The notes below the pieces were generated by a model. That model saw only the letters and a list, made by a program, of their open reading frames with translations. It was not told the DNA's origin and searched no databases. DNA of 5,276 bases from Acidobacteriota bacterium (GTDB lineage: Bacteria; Acidobacteriota; Vicinamibacteria; Vicinamibacterales; UBA2999), in assembly GCA_947478985.1 (NCBI GenBank), contig CANJYC010000157.1, positions 1 to 5,276 of the forward strand, in the 5' to 3' direction. The first letter of the stretch is position 1; every line of letters begins with the position of its first letter. Positions 1-5,276 of this stretch are shown here, in pieces. The translations under genes were made by a program, and so were the position numbers.

Positions 1-644
1 CGTGGCAGCACGCGGTAGAGCAGGTTCGGTCGATCGAACCCGCCGACAAACTCCGCCGGCTCCACCAGGGCGAGCTGCGCGGCGATGTCGCGGCGCACGC
101 GCGCGGTGGCGGTGGCGGTATAGGCGTGGAGACTGACGCCGGGCAGCGCCTGACGCAGACGCGCGAGCTGCCGGTACTCGGGCCGGAAATCGTGCCCCCA
201 CTGACTGATGCAGTGTGCCTCGTCCACGGCGATGAAGCTGACGTCGCAGGTTGAGAGCAGCGAGAGAAACGCGTCACTGCCGTCCCCGACCAGCCGCTCG
301 GGCGACACGTAGAGCAGGCGGTACTGGCCGGTGCGCATGCCGGCGATGACCCGCGCCTTCTCCGCGCTGCCGAGCGAGCTGTTGTAGAGCGCTGCGGGAA
401 CGCCGTTGCCGACGAGTGTGTCGACCTGGTCCTTCATCAGCGAAATGAGCGGCGAGACAACGAGCGCCAGACCCGGGCGGACGAGCGCCGGCGCCTGGAA
501 GCAGAGCGACTTGCCCCCGCCGGTCGGCAGCACGACCAGCGAGTCACGGCCGCTGAGGACGGCGTCCATCGCTTCACGCTGGAGCGGCCGGAACGACGTG
601 TAGCCCCAGTAGCGTGCGACGACGTCCTGCAGATCGGAGGGCAT
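1..644 (-). CDS. recQ: RecQ-family ATP-dependent DNA helicase, N-terminal part (runs off left edge)
   Basis: This is the first 214 codons of a RecQ-type 3'-to-5' DNA helicase, a cytoplasmic superfamily 2 enzyme that unwinds recombination and replication intermediates using ATP. The motifs appear in the expected order. Motif 0 is around residues 12-22 (YWGYTSFRPLQ), Walker A is PTGGGKS at 40-46 with Lys45, and motif Ia is SPLISLMKDQ at 64-73. The DEAH box at 141-144 runs straight into the RecQ-specific aromatic-rich loop CISQWGHDFRPEY (145-157). Motif III (TATAT) is at 176-180 and FDRPNL is at 203-208. The second RecA lobe and any RQC or HRDC domains lie beyond position 1, so full length and subtype cannot be judged. 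The ATG at 644 puts motif 0 close to the N-terminus, as in E. coli RecQ. No clear Shine-Dalgarno precedes it. It starts 6 bases after the acyl-CoA dehydrogenase stop, so it may rely on coupled translation. Confidence 0.95.
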   Translation of the reverse strand, partial: MPSDLQDVVARYWGYTSFRPLQREAMDAVLSGRDSLVVLPTGGGKSLCFQAPALVRPGLALVVSPLISLMKDQVDTLVGNGVPAALYNSSLGSAEKARVIAGMRTGQYRLLYVSPERLVGDGSDAFLSLLSTCDVSFIAVDEAHCISQWGHDFRPEYRQLARLRQALPGVSLHAYTATATARVRRDIAAQLALVEPAEFVGGFDRPNLLYRVLP

Positions 645-650
645 CAGGCG

Positions 651-1814
651 CTATCCGAGGATCTGCTTCGCGATGGTCTGAAGCTGGAGGTTCGAGGTGC
701 CTTCGTAGATCTGGCCGATCTTGGCGTCGCGGTAGAGCTTCTCGACCGGGTAGTCCTTGACGAACCCGTAGCCGCCGAAGAGGTTGACGGCGAGCGACGC
801 GGTGCGCTCGGCCACCTCGGACGAGAAGAGCTTGCACATCGCAGCCTCGGTGAGAAACGGCTGGCCCTCGTCGCGCAGGCGGGCGGCGTTGTACACGAGG
901 AGTCGCGCTGCCTCAATCTCTGTGGCGGCGCGCGCAATCTGGAACTGCACGCCCTGGAAGTCCGCAATCGGCTTGCCGAACTGCGTGCGCGTTTTCACGT
1001 GCTTCGTCGCGTGGTCGAGCGCGCCCTGCGCCAACCCGACCATCTGCGCGCCAATGCCGATTCGTCCTTCGTTCAGCGTTTCGATGGCGAGCTTGTAGCC
1101 TTTGCCGACCTCGCCGAGCACATTGGCGCGCGGCACCGCGCAACCTTCAAACAGCAACTCGCACGTGCTGCTGGCGCGGATGCCGAGCTTGTCCTCCTTC
1201 CTGCCGACGGTGAAGCCGGGGAAGTCGCGTTCGACGAGGAAGGCTGTGATGCCCCGGTAACCGGCCGCAGGGTCAATGGTGGCAAAGACGATGAAGAGGT
1301 CCGCTTCGTGGCCGTTGGTGATCCAGAGCTTGCGGCCGTCGAGGATGAATCCGTCTGCGCTCGCAGTGGCGTGGGTCGTCAGCGCGAAGGCATCGCTGCC
1401 GGAACCCGACTCGGACAGGGCGTAGGCACCGATGGTCCCTGTGGCCAAACGCGGCAGATGGCGCTGGCGCTGTGCCTCGCTGCCCCAGCAGAGCAAGGCG
1501 TTAACGACGAGCGTGTTCTGCACGTCAACCAGCACGCCCACGGACGGGTCGACGCGCGAGAGGGCCTCGACGGCAAGGACGGCATGGAAGAAGGTGGCGC
1601 CGGCGCCGCCATGGACTTCGGGAATCTCAATTCCCATGACGCCAAGGGCCACGAGCTTGTCGATGAGCGCGCGCGGCATGACGGCCGCCTCGTCCATCTC
1701 GCGAACGAGCGGCCGGATTTCCCGGTCCGCAAACTCGTAGATGCTGTTGCGAAACAGTGTCTCGTCCTCGCTCAAGATGGTGAGCGCACGCATGAGTTCA
1801 GGCTGATCCGTCAC
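651..1814 (-). CDS. Acyl-CoA dehydrogenase, short/branched-chain type
   Basis: This is a complete 387-residue FAD-dependent acyl-CoA dehydrogenase. The family oxidises acyl-CoA thioesters to 2-enoyl-CoA in fatty-acid or branched amino-acid breakdown and passes electrons to an electron-transfer flavoprotein. The first family signature is ALSESGSGSDAFA at 132-144. The region LGIRASST (210-217) through LNEGRIGIGAQ (248-257) and the C-terminal IYEGTSNLQ (369-377) closely resemble the human short/branched-chain enzyme ACADSB as I remember it. Glu371 sits where the catalytic base lies in that subgroup. The second family signature is present around 344-363 but begins with Asn344 where Gln is usual. 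Length is normal and there is no targeting sequence. The start at 1814 is a GTG. An in-frame ATG at 1793 (residue 8) is a fair alternative, and neither has a clear ribosome binding site. Substrate choice (butyryl, 2-methylbutyryl, isobutyryl) cannot be read from sequence alone. recQ follows 6 bases downstream. Confidence 0.95.
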   Translation of the reverse strand: MTDQPELMRALTILSEDETLFRNSIYEFADREIRPLVREMDEAAVMPRALIDKLVALGVMGIEIPEVHGGAGATFFHAVLAVEALSRVDPSVGVLVDVQNTLVVNALLCWGSEAQRQRHLPRLATGTIGAYALSESGSGSDAFALTTHATASADGFILDGRKLWITNGHEADLFIVFATIDPAAGYRGITAFLVERDFPGFTVGRKEDKLGIRASSTCELLFEGCAVPRANVLGEVGKGYKLAIETLNEGRIGIGAQMVGLAQGALDHATKHVKTRTQFGKPIADFQGVQFQIARAATEIEAARLLVYNAARLRDEGQPFLTEAAMCKLFSSEVAERTASLAVNLFGGYGFVKDYPVEKLYRDAKIGQIYEGTSNLQLQTIAKQILG

Positions 1815-1825
1815 GGTAAGCGCAA

Positions 1826-1834
1826 TGCTATCAT
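1826..1834 (+). promoter_or_regulatory. Possible extended -10 element for the VWA-like gene
   Basis: The bases TGCTATCAT fit a TGn extended -10 box followed by TATCAT (5 of 6 to TATAAT). No good -35 is visible at the right distance. It lies in the 39-base gap between the divergent starts, and transcription from it would begin around 1841, giving a leader of only about a dozen bases. An 8-bp palindrome, ATCCGGAT, overlaps and follows it (1833-1840) and could be an operator. This is a weak call made by eye. Confidence 0.25.
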
Positions 1835-1840
1835 CCGGAT

Positions 1841-1849
1841 AGAGGTGGG
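1841..1849 (+). promoter_or_regulatory. Ribosome binding site fixing the start of the VWA-like gene
   Basis: AGAGGTGGG lies 4 bases before the ATG at 1854 and contains a good GAGGTG anti-16S match. It decides the start: the reading frame stays open for 285 codons further upstream, but that stretch is antisense to the dehydrogenase gene. Only the ATG at 1854 has both this site and an immediately following signal peptide. Confidence 0.75.
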
Positions 1850-1853
1850 TTTC

Positions 1854-3926
1854 ATGCTGCTCAGCCGCCGCGCTGCCATCGTCCTCCTGTTACTGTTGGC
1901 TGGTTTCGAGGTCGGCTCCGCGCAGGAGCCTTCGCCGCCTGCTTCAGGCGCCCCCGCCGCCGCAACACCCACCTTCCGCGAGCAGATCAACTTCGTCCGC
2001 GTCGACGTCATCGTGACGGACGGCACGCAGAAGCCGGTCACGGATCTCACGAAGGCCGATTTCGAGGTGCTCGAGGACGGGAAGCCGCAGTCGGTCGAGC
2101 AGTTCCGCCTGATCAAGATCGATGGCAATCCGGCGCCGGGCGAGAAGGTGCGCGAGATCCGGAATCGCGACGACGAGGAAGCGGAGGCGGCGAAGGAAGG
2201 TGTGCGCCTCTTCCTCTTCTTCTTCGACGACTACCACGTACGGATGGGAAGCGCGGCGTCCCTGCGAGATCCCCTGATCAAGTTCATCCAGACGCAGCTC
2301 CGTCCCACCGACATGGTGGCCGTCATGTATCCGCTGACGCCGGTCGACGGGATCTCGTTCACGCGGAATTTCGGGTCGATCGAGAGCGCCGTTCGTGGCT
2401 TCGAGGGACGCAAGTTCCGGTACGAGCCGCGCAATCAGTTCGAGGCAGAGTACAGCCGCTATCCCACCGAGACGATCGAGACGATCCGCAATCAGGTGGT
2501 GATGGGGGCGCTGCGCGGCGCGGCGACGCGCCTGGGATCGCTGCGCGAGGGGCGCAAGTCGATCATTTTCGTGAGCGAGGGCTTCACGGCCATGCTCCCC
2601 GCCCAGATGCGCAACCAAGACGCGAGCCTGCCGTGCACCGGCCCGGGCGGCGGCGGGATTCCCGGCTGCAATCCGGCGGCGGGCAATCCGATGGCGGGCG
2701 AGCAGCTCTCGTCGAGGGAATCGACGGCCCAGTACTTCGCGCAGACCGACATCTACTCGCGCCTCCGCGAGGTCTACGACGTGGCGAACCGGAACAACAC
2801 GGCGATCTACAGCCTCGACCCACGCGGCCTGGCCACGCAGGAGTTCGACATCGACGAGAACATCGGCCCGAACCAGAACCGCGCCGCGCTGCAGATGACA
2901 CAGGACACGCTGCGCGTGCTCTCGCAGGAAACCGATGGCCGCGCCATCGTCAATCGCAACGACCTCACGACCGGGCTGGCGCAGGTGACGCGCGATGCCA
3001 GTGCCTACTACCTAATCGGTTACACCTCGTCGGCCGCGCCGACCGACGGCAAGTTTCACGAGATTAAAGTGCGCGTAAAGCGGCGCGGCATCGACGTGCG
3101 CGCGCGCAAGGGCTACTGGGCGGCGACCGTGGCCGACACGATCAAGGCCGCCGCGCCGTCGCCCCAGGCGCCGAAGGCGGTAGAGGCGGCGCTCGCCTCG
3201 ATCTCCACGTCGATTCAGTCCGGCAAGTACGTGCGCACCTGGGTCGGCACCGAGCGCGGCGCGAACGGCAAGACGCGTGTGACCTTCCTGTGGGAGCCGC
3301 TGCCGCCATTGCCCGGTGTGCGCCGGGACCCGGCGGGACGGATCGCCCTGATTGCGGCGACGACGGCTGGAGACCTGATCTATCGCGGACGCTCGCCTGA
3401 TGCGGCGACGCCGTTGGCGCCAGCGGGAACGGCAACCGCCACTGGCCCGCAACGTGTGAGCTTTGACGCGGCGCCAGGCGCGATCGAGCTGCGCATGACG
3501 GTGGAAGCGGCAGATGGCGGAGGCGTGCTCGACCAGGAGGTGCAGAAGATCACGATCCCGGACTTCACGAGTCCGGACGCGGTGATGAGCACCGCGCGTG
3601 TGCACCGCGCGAGGAACGCACGCGAAGTGCAGTTGCTTGCCGCCGATGCCGCCGCCGTGCCGGCGGTGGTGCGGGAGTTCTCGCGCGCCGAACGTCTGCT
3701 CGTCCGCTTCGATGTCTACGGAGGCGCGGTGCCGTCGGCCGTGCTCCTCAACCGCGCGGGCACGAAGATGGCGGACCTGACCGTGGCACCTGCCACCGCC
3801 GGCGGCACGCACCAGATCGACATGGGGCTGAACACGATCCCCTCCGGCGAGTACCTGATCGAGATCACGGCGAAGGGCACGGCCGGAGAGGTCAAACAGC
3901 TCATCGCACTCCGCGTCGCCGGCTGA
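1854..3926 (+). CDS. Secreted VWFA-related acidobacterial domain protein
   Basis: This is a 690-residue exported protein. A Sec signal peptide spans residues 1-23 (RR, then a Leu-rich core, cleavage likely after GSA), followed by a Pro/Ala-rich linker to about 40. Residues 45-86 (INFVRVDVIVTDG, TDLTKADFEVLEDGKPQ) are the hallmark N-terminal part of TIGR03436. A charged stretch (95-115) leads into the VWA-like fold (about 117-322), which is interrupted by a Gly-rich insert at 255-300 holding the protein's only two cysteines (261, 272). Residues 350-422 (SAYYLIGYTSS, RARKGYW) are the usual end of the family domain. Residues 445-690 form an unrecognised, probably beta-rich C-terminal region. The metal-binding DxSxS motif is absent: the equivalent strand reads FFFDDYHVR (122-130), and the later loop has SEG (241-243) where TDG is common. 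Function is unknown in this family; an envelope protein-interaction role is an inference. It is transcribed alone, divergent from the dehydrogenase. Confidence 0.9.
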   Translation: MLLSRRAAIVLLLLLAGFEVGSAQEPSPPASGAPAAATPTFREQINFVRVDVIVTDGTQKPVTDLTKADFEVLEDGKPQSVEQFRLIKIDGNPAPGEKVREIRNRDDEEAEAAKEGVRLFLFFFDDYHVRMGSAASLRDPLIKFIQTQLRPTDMVAVMYPLTPVDGISFTRNFGSIESAVRGFEGRKFRYEPRNQFEAEYSRYPTETIETIRNQVVMGALRGAATRLGSLREGRKSIIFVSEGFTAMLPAQMRNQDASLPCTGPGGGGIPGCNPAAGNPMAGEQLSSRESTAQYFAQTDIYSRLREVYDVANRNNTAIYSLDPRGLATQEFDIDENIGPNQNRAALQMTQDTLRVLSQETDGRAIVNRNDLTTGLAQVTRDASAYYLIGYTSSAAPTDGKFHEIKVRVKRRGIDVRARKGYWAATVADTIKAAAPSPQAPKAVEAALASISTSIQSGKYVRTWVGTERGANGKTRVTFLWEPLPPLPGVRRDPAGRIALIAATTAGDLIYRGRSPDAATPLAPAGTATATGPQRVSFDAAPGAIELRMTVEAADGGGVLDQEVQKITIPDFTSPDAVMSTARVHRARNAREVQLLAADAAAVPAVVREFSRAERLLVRFDVYGGAVPSAVLLNRAGTKMADLTVAPATAGGTHQIDMGLNTIPSGEYLIEITAKGTAGEVKQLIALRVAG

Positions 3927-4117
3927 GCGTCGGGCGCTTCACACCCCACAGGTCCGCGTCGCCGGGCATCTCGCTCCGCAAGCCGGGCTCGGCACGCCCG
4001 CCCAGCGGCGCATCGCTCGTGCAGCCTCTCGCAATGCCGGTGCCCCGCCGACCGAGACCCGCCTTGCTCCGCGAGACACCCGACGCCGCGGTGTAAGCGA
4101 GAGGACTGTTACTCGGA

Positions 4118-4164
4118 CATTACGCGCGTGATGCCGGAAGCATTACGCGGACCGTCGTAATGCG
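4118..4164. repeat. Direct repeat CATTACGCG x2 with overlapping inverted repeat
   Basis: CATTACGCG occurs at 4118-4126 and again at 4141-4149, 23 bases apart. The second copy is part of a perfect inverted repeat, GCATTACG (4140-4147) with CGTAATGC (4156-4163), around an 8-base loop. There is no T-run after it, so it is a poor intrinsic terminator. It could be a protein-binding site or a piece of a dispersed repeat. Confidence 0.5.
4145..4160 (+). repeat. Left copy of short repeat flanking the GNAT gene
   Basis: ACGCGGACCGT (4145-4155), overlapped by CGTCGTAA (4153-4160), matches both blocks of a second copy at 4955-4977 in the same order and orientation. In that second copy the two blocks are separated by 4 bases instead of overlapping. 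The pair brackets the GNAT gene about 810 bases apart. Confidence 0.4.
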
Positions 4165-4194
4165 CCCGCCAGGCCGGTCACACCGCGGCGAATT

Positions 4195-4208
4195 GCTTGC
4201 TAGCAAGC
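4195..4208. repeat. Perfect 14-bp palindrome
   Basis: GCTTGCTAGCAAGC is its own reverse complement. The last five bases also form a second small inverted repeat with the following GCTTG (4204-4214). A symmetrical site of this size could bind a dimeric regulator, but there is no regulator gene in view. Confidence 0.5.
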
Positions 4209-4262
4209 GGCTTGAGGTTCTTGTCACGCAAGAGGCTTCCGGAGTCATGCTGGGGCGCGTGT

Positions 4263-4308
4263 GGGCCGAACAGAATTATGCCGGTCGGCATACTCAGTAG
4301 TTAGGCCC
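4263..4308 (+). repeat. attC-like imperfect hairpin just upstream of the GNAT gene
   Basis: The outer arms GGGCCGAAC (4263-4271) and GTTAGGCCC (4300-4308) pair with one mismatch. The inner arms TATGCCG (4277-4283) and CGGCATA (4286-4292) pair perfectly. Unpaired spacers of 5 and 7 bases lie between the two stems. This is the R-box, spacer, L-box order of an integron attC site: GTTAGGC matches the GTTRRRY core exactly, and GCCGAAC differs at one base from RYYYAAC. Against it, the total is only 42 bases core to core (I recall known sites being about 57 or longer), there is almost no terminal loop, and no integrase or second site is in view. It could instead be a leader hairpin of the GNAT transcript. 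Confidence 0.35.
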
Positions 4309-4338
4309 TCCGAGACTTCAACGATGTCCGGTGAATCA

Positions 4339-4851
4339 ATGAATCTCGTCTGGCCCGAAGGGCGATATCTTGCGGGGTACGTTCATGCCCTCCAACAGGG
4401 CTGGTCCCCAGACACCCTCCGCCCGCAAACAGCGTTAGACGAACTCGCGCGAATTTCCGAAGATCCCGAGCGCTTCGTGTTGGAGCAGGTCGACCGAGAG
4501 GCCAAAGGACCTGCAATCACTCTACCGGACGGCAAGACGGTTGCAAGGCTACCCGGCTATTCGATGTGGATGTGGGATGGGGAATTCTGTGGTTCGATCG
4601 GCTTTCGCTGGCAACCCGGAACGACGGAATTGCCCTCTTACTGCTTGGGGCACGTCGGATATTCAGTGGTGCCCTGGAAACGAGGTCGAGGCTACGCCAC
4701 GCGTGCGCTCCAGTTGCTGCTTCCACATGCACGGGAAGAAAGACTCGCCCACATCGGGGTGACCACCTATGCCAGCAATGTCGCGTCGCGCCGTGTTATC
4801 GAAGCGAATGGAGGCGTCGTGGTGGAACGCTTCTACAAGCCGAAGGAGTAA
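4339..4851 (+). CDS. GNAT-family N-acetyltransferase, C-terminus cut by a premature stop
   Basis: The 170-residue product belongs to the GNAT fold, which moves an acetyl group from acetyl-CoA to an amine; the substrate is unknown. The acetyl-CoA loop is RGRGYA (115-120, the R-x-x-G-x-A motif), preceded by strand VGYSVVP (107-112). The later NVASRRVIEANGG (147-159) is the usual helix-turn of this subgroup. The N-terminal half carries subgroup features (GWSPDTLRP 21-29, DREAKG 52-57, WDGEFCGSIGFRW 79-91). The ATG at 4339 was chosen because GGTGA lies 4 bases upstream and relatives begin at this point; ATG 4324 is possible. The protein ends at FYKPKE, where relatives continue with a final beta strand that is still encoded in frame after the TAA. 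Three sampled sequence lines are 55-58% GC, below the 62-80% sampled in the VWA-like gene, which suggests separate origin. Activity is doubtful. Confidence 0.85.
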   Translation: MNLVWPEGRYLAGYVHALQQGWSPDTLRPQTALDELARISEDPERFVLEQVDREAKGPAITLPDGKTVARLPGYSMWMWDGEFCGSIGFRWQPGTTELPSYCLGHVGYSVVPWKRGRGYATRALQLLLPHAREERLAHIGVTTYASNVASRRVIEANGGVVVERFYKPKE

Positions 4852-4905
4852 TGTGGTGCCGAAAGCGTCCGATTCCGAATTGCTCTCGTGGATGCAGGGG
4901 CCTGA
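4852..4905 (+). pseudogene. In-frame remnant of the GNAT C-terminal strand after the TAA
   Basis: Reading on in the GNAT frame past the TAA (4849-4851) gives CGAESVRFRIALVDAGA and then TGA at 4903-4905. Relatives that I remember end with a motif like YGGxxxLRYRI, so VRFRI here looks like the lost last strand, with the TAA occupying the Tyr codon (a one-base change from TAT or TAC). With it the protein would be 188 residues, near the family's usual length. Confidence 0.6.
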
Positions 4906-4908
4906 CAT

Positions 4909-4958
4909 GCGTTGCACCAGACGGCCTGCGAGGGCCGTGACCGGCCGCTGGTGAACGC
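4909..4958. repeat. Long bulged hairpin after the GNAT remnant
   Basis: GCGTTgCACCAG (4909-4920) pairs with CTGGTGAACGC (4948-4958) over 11 bp with a single bulged G at 4914. Inside it, ACGGCC (4921-4926) and GGCCGT (4933-4938) form a second stem with a 6-base loop. No T-run follows on either strand. It may end or stabilise the GNAT transcript. Its GTT...AAC polarity is opposite to that of an attC site. Confidence 0.5.
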
Positions 4959-4977
4959 GGACCGTAAGGCGTCGTAA
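4955..4977 (+). repeat. Right copy of short repeat flanking the GNAT gene
   Basis: ACGCGGACCGT (4955-4965), a 4-base spacer, then CGTCGTAA (4970-4977). It is the partner of the copy at 4145-4160. It overlaps the right foot of the hairpin at 4909-4958. Confidence 0.4.
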
Positions 4978-5003
4978 AACCCAATGCCGTGCACACTCTC
5001 GCC

Positions 5004-5276
5004 ATGAAGCCCAGCATCACGTTTGTCACCCTCGGCGTCGACGACCTCGAGCGAGCCGTCGCCTTCTACCGAGACGGTCTCGGGCTACCCACCAAAGGCA
5101 TCGTCGGCACTGAGTTCGAGAATGGAGCAGTCGCATTCTTCAACCTTCAGGCCGGGCTCAAGCTAGCACTCTGGCCACGGCGGAGTCTCGCAGCGGATGC
5201 TGGTGTCCAACTGCAGGCGCCAAGTATCACGGAGTTCTCGCTTGCTCACAACGTTTCCTCGCAGGAGGAGGTCGAC
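5004..5276 (+). CDS. VOC-family (glyoxalase/bleomycin-resistance fold) protein, N-terminal part
   Basis: There are 91 codons before the right edge, with no stop. The opening strand and helix, ITFVTLGVDDLERAVAFYRDGLGLP (residues 5-29), is the classic first beta-alpha unit of the vicinal oxygen chelate superfamily. The second strand pair (VAFFNLQAGLKLALWP, 43-58) and the end, NVSSQEEVD (83-91), match the closing part of the first VOC module. Members include glyoxalase I, ring-cleaving dioxygenases and antibiotic-binding proteins; nothing here chooses among them. The position of the first metal-ligand His in E. coli glyoxalase I (just before the strand core) is Phe7, which argues against simple glyoxalase activity. 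The ATG at 5004 was chosen over an in-frame GTG at 4989 because relatives start here. No clear ribosome binding site precedes it. It lies 152 bases after the GNAT stop, on the same strand. Confidence 0.88.
   Translation, partial: MKPSITFVTLGVDDLERAVAFYRDGLGLPTKGIVGTEFENGAVAFFNLQAGLKLALWPRRSLAADAGVQLQAPSITEFSLAHNVSSQEEVD

Larger units (their letters stand above)
3927..4338. other. Gene-free region rich in short repeats and hairpins
   Basis: I find no convincing coding sequence, tRNA or classical terminator here. Just after the VWA-like stop, 3924-3941 can fold into a short stem (TGAGCG with CGCTTCA, one bulge), but no T-run follows, so termination there would not be classical. The segment 3984-4000 holds CGGGC/GCCCG with a 7-base loop. 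CCTCTCGC at 4025-4032 is the reverse complement of 4097-4104. From about 4118 repeats become dense: two copies of CATTACGCG, a perfect 8-bp inverted repeat at 4140-4163, a 14-bp palindrome at 4195-4208, a TCTTG/CAAGA hairpin at 4219-4233, and the attC-like fold at 4263-4308. GTG-started open frame continues upstream of the GNAT gene from 4261, but its product does not look like protein. Confidence 0.6.

Noticed and set aside
999..1853. A 285-codon upstream extension of the VWA-like reading frame.
   Set aside because: It is antisense to the well-supported acyl-CoA dehydrogenase, and the signal peptide and ribosome binding site place the start at 1854. High GC keeps the opposite strand open.
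1944..2618. A 224-codon minus-strand open frame inside the VWA-like gene.
   Set aside because: Arg/His-rich, low-complexity product typical of a frame shadow; no recognisable domain or ribosome binding site.
3012..3812. A 266-codon minus-strand open frame opposite the end of the VWA-like gene.
   Set aside because: Composition is that of a shadow (Arg, Gly, His rich), and it overlaps a clear coding frame.
3924..3941. A hairpin overlapping the VWA-like stop codon as a terminator.
   Set aside because: The stem is short with a bulge and no T-run follows, so I do not call it an intrinsic terminator.
4025..4104. CCTCTCGC and GCGAGAGG as the ends of a mobile element.
   Set aside because: Eight-base inverted repeats 64 bases apart with nothing coding between them are expected by chance in GC-rich DNA.
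4221..4251. TTGTCA followed by CATGCT as a promoter for the GNAT gene.
   Set aside because: The -35-like box is good, but the -10 candidate matches only about half of consensus, so there is not enough support.
4434..4440. A GTTAGAC matching the attC core consensus inside the GNAT gene.
   Set aside because: It lies within conserved coding sequence and has no RYYYAAC partner or inner inverted repeat at a fitting distance.

Overview
The window looks like chromosomal DNA from a high-GC member of the Acidobacteriota. The strongest clue is the long secreted protein at 1854-3926. It has the layout of the VWFA-related acidobacterial domain family (TIGR03436 as I remember it), which is greatly expanded in that phylum. 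The phylum call is an inference from one family plus base composition. Nothing here fixes the genus.

Left part, minus strand: the first third of a RecQ-type DNA helicase runs off the left edge (1-644). A complete acyl-CoA dehydrogenase of the short/branched-chain type lies directly upstream of it (651-1814). Only 6 bases separate the two, so they are probably co-transcribed although their functions are unrelated. Middle, plus strand: the VWA-like secreted protein is transcribed divergently from the dehydrogenase across a gap of only 39 bases, and it has a good ribosome binding site.

Right part, plus strand: a stretch of about 400 bases without a gene (3927-4338) is rich in short direct and inverted repeats. 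It ends in an imperfect hairpin with the box order of an integron attC site. Then comes a GNAT acetyltransferase gene of visibly lower GC (4339-4851). It stops early at a TAA, yet the same frame after that stop still encodes what looks like the family's conserved C-terminal strand. After another hairpin and a second copy of a short repeat seen on the left side of the GNAT gene, a glyoxalase/bleomycin-resistance (VOC) protein begins at 5004 and runs off the right edge.

The genes do not form one pathway. The left half reads as ordinary housekeeping or lineage-specific chromosome. The right 1.3 kb, with GNAT and VOC genes, repeats, a decayed reading frame and an attC-like fold, reads as accessory DNA. 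No integrase, transposase, CRISPR array, tRNA or rRNA was seen.
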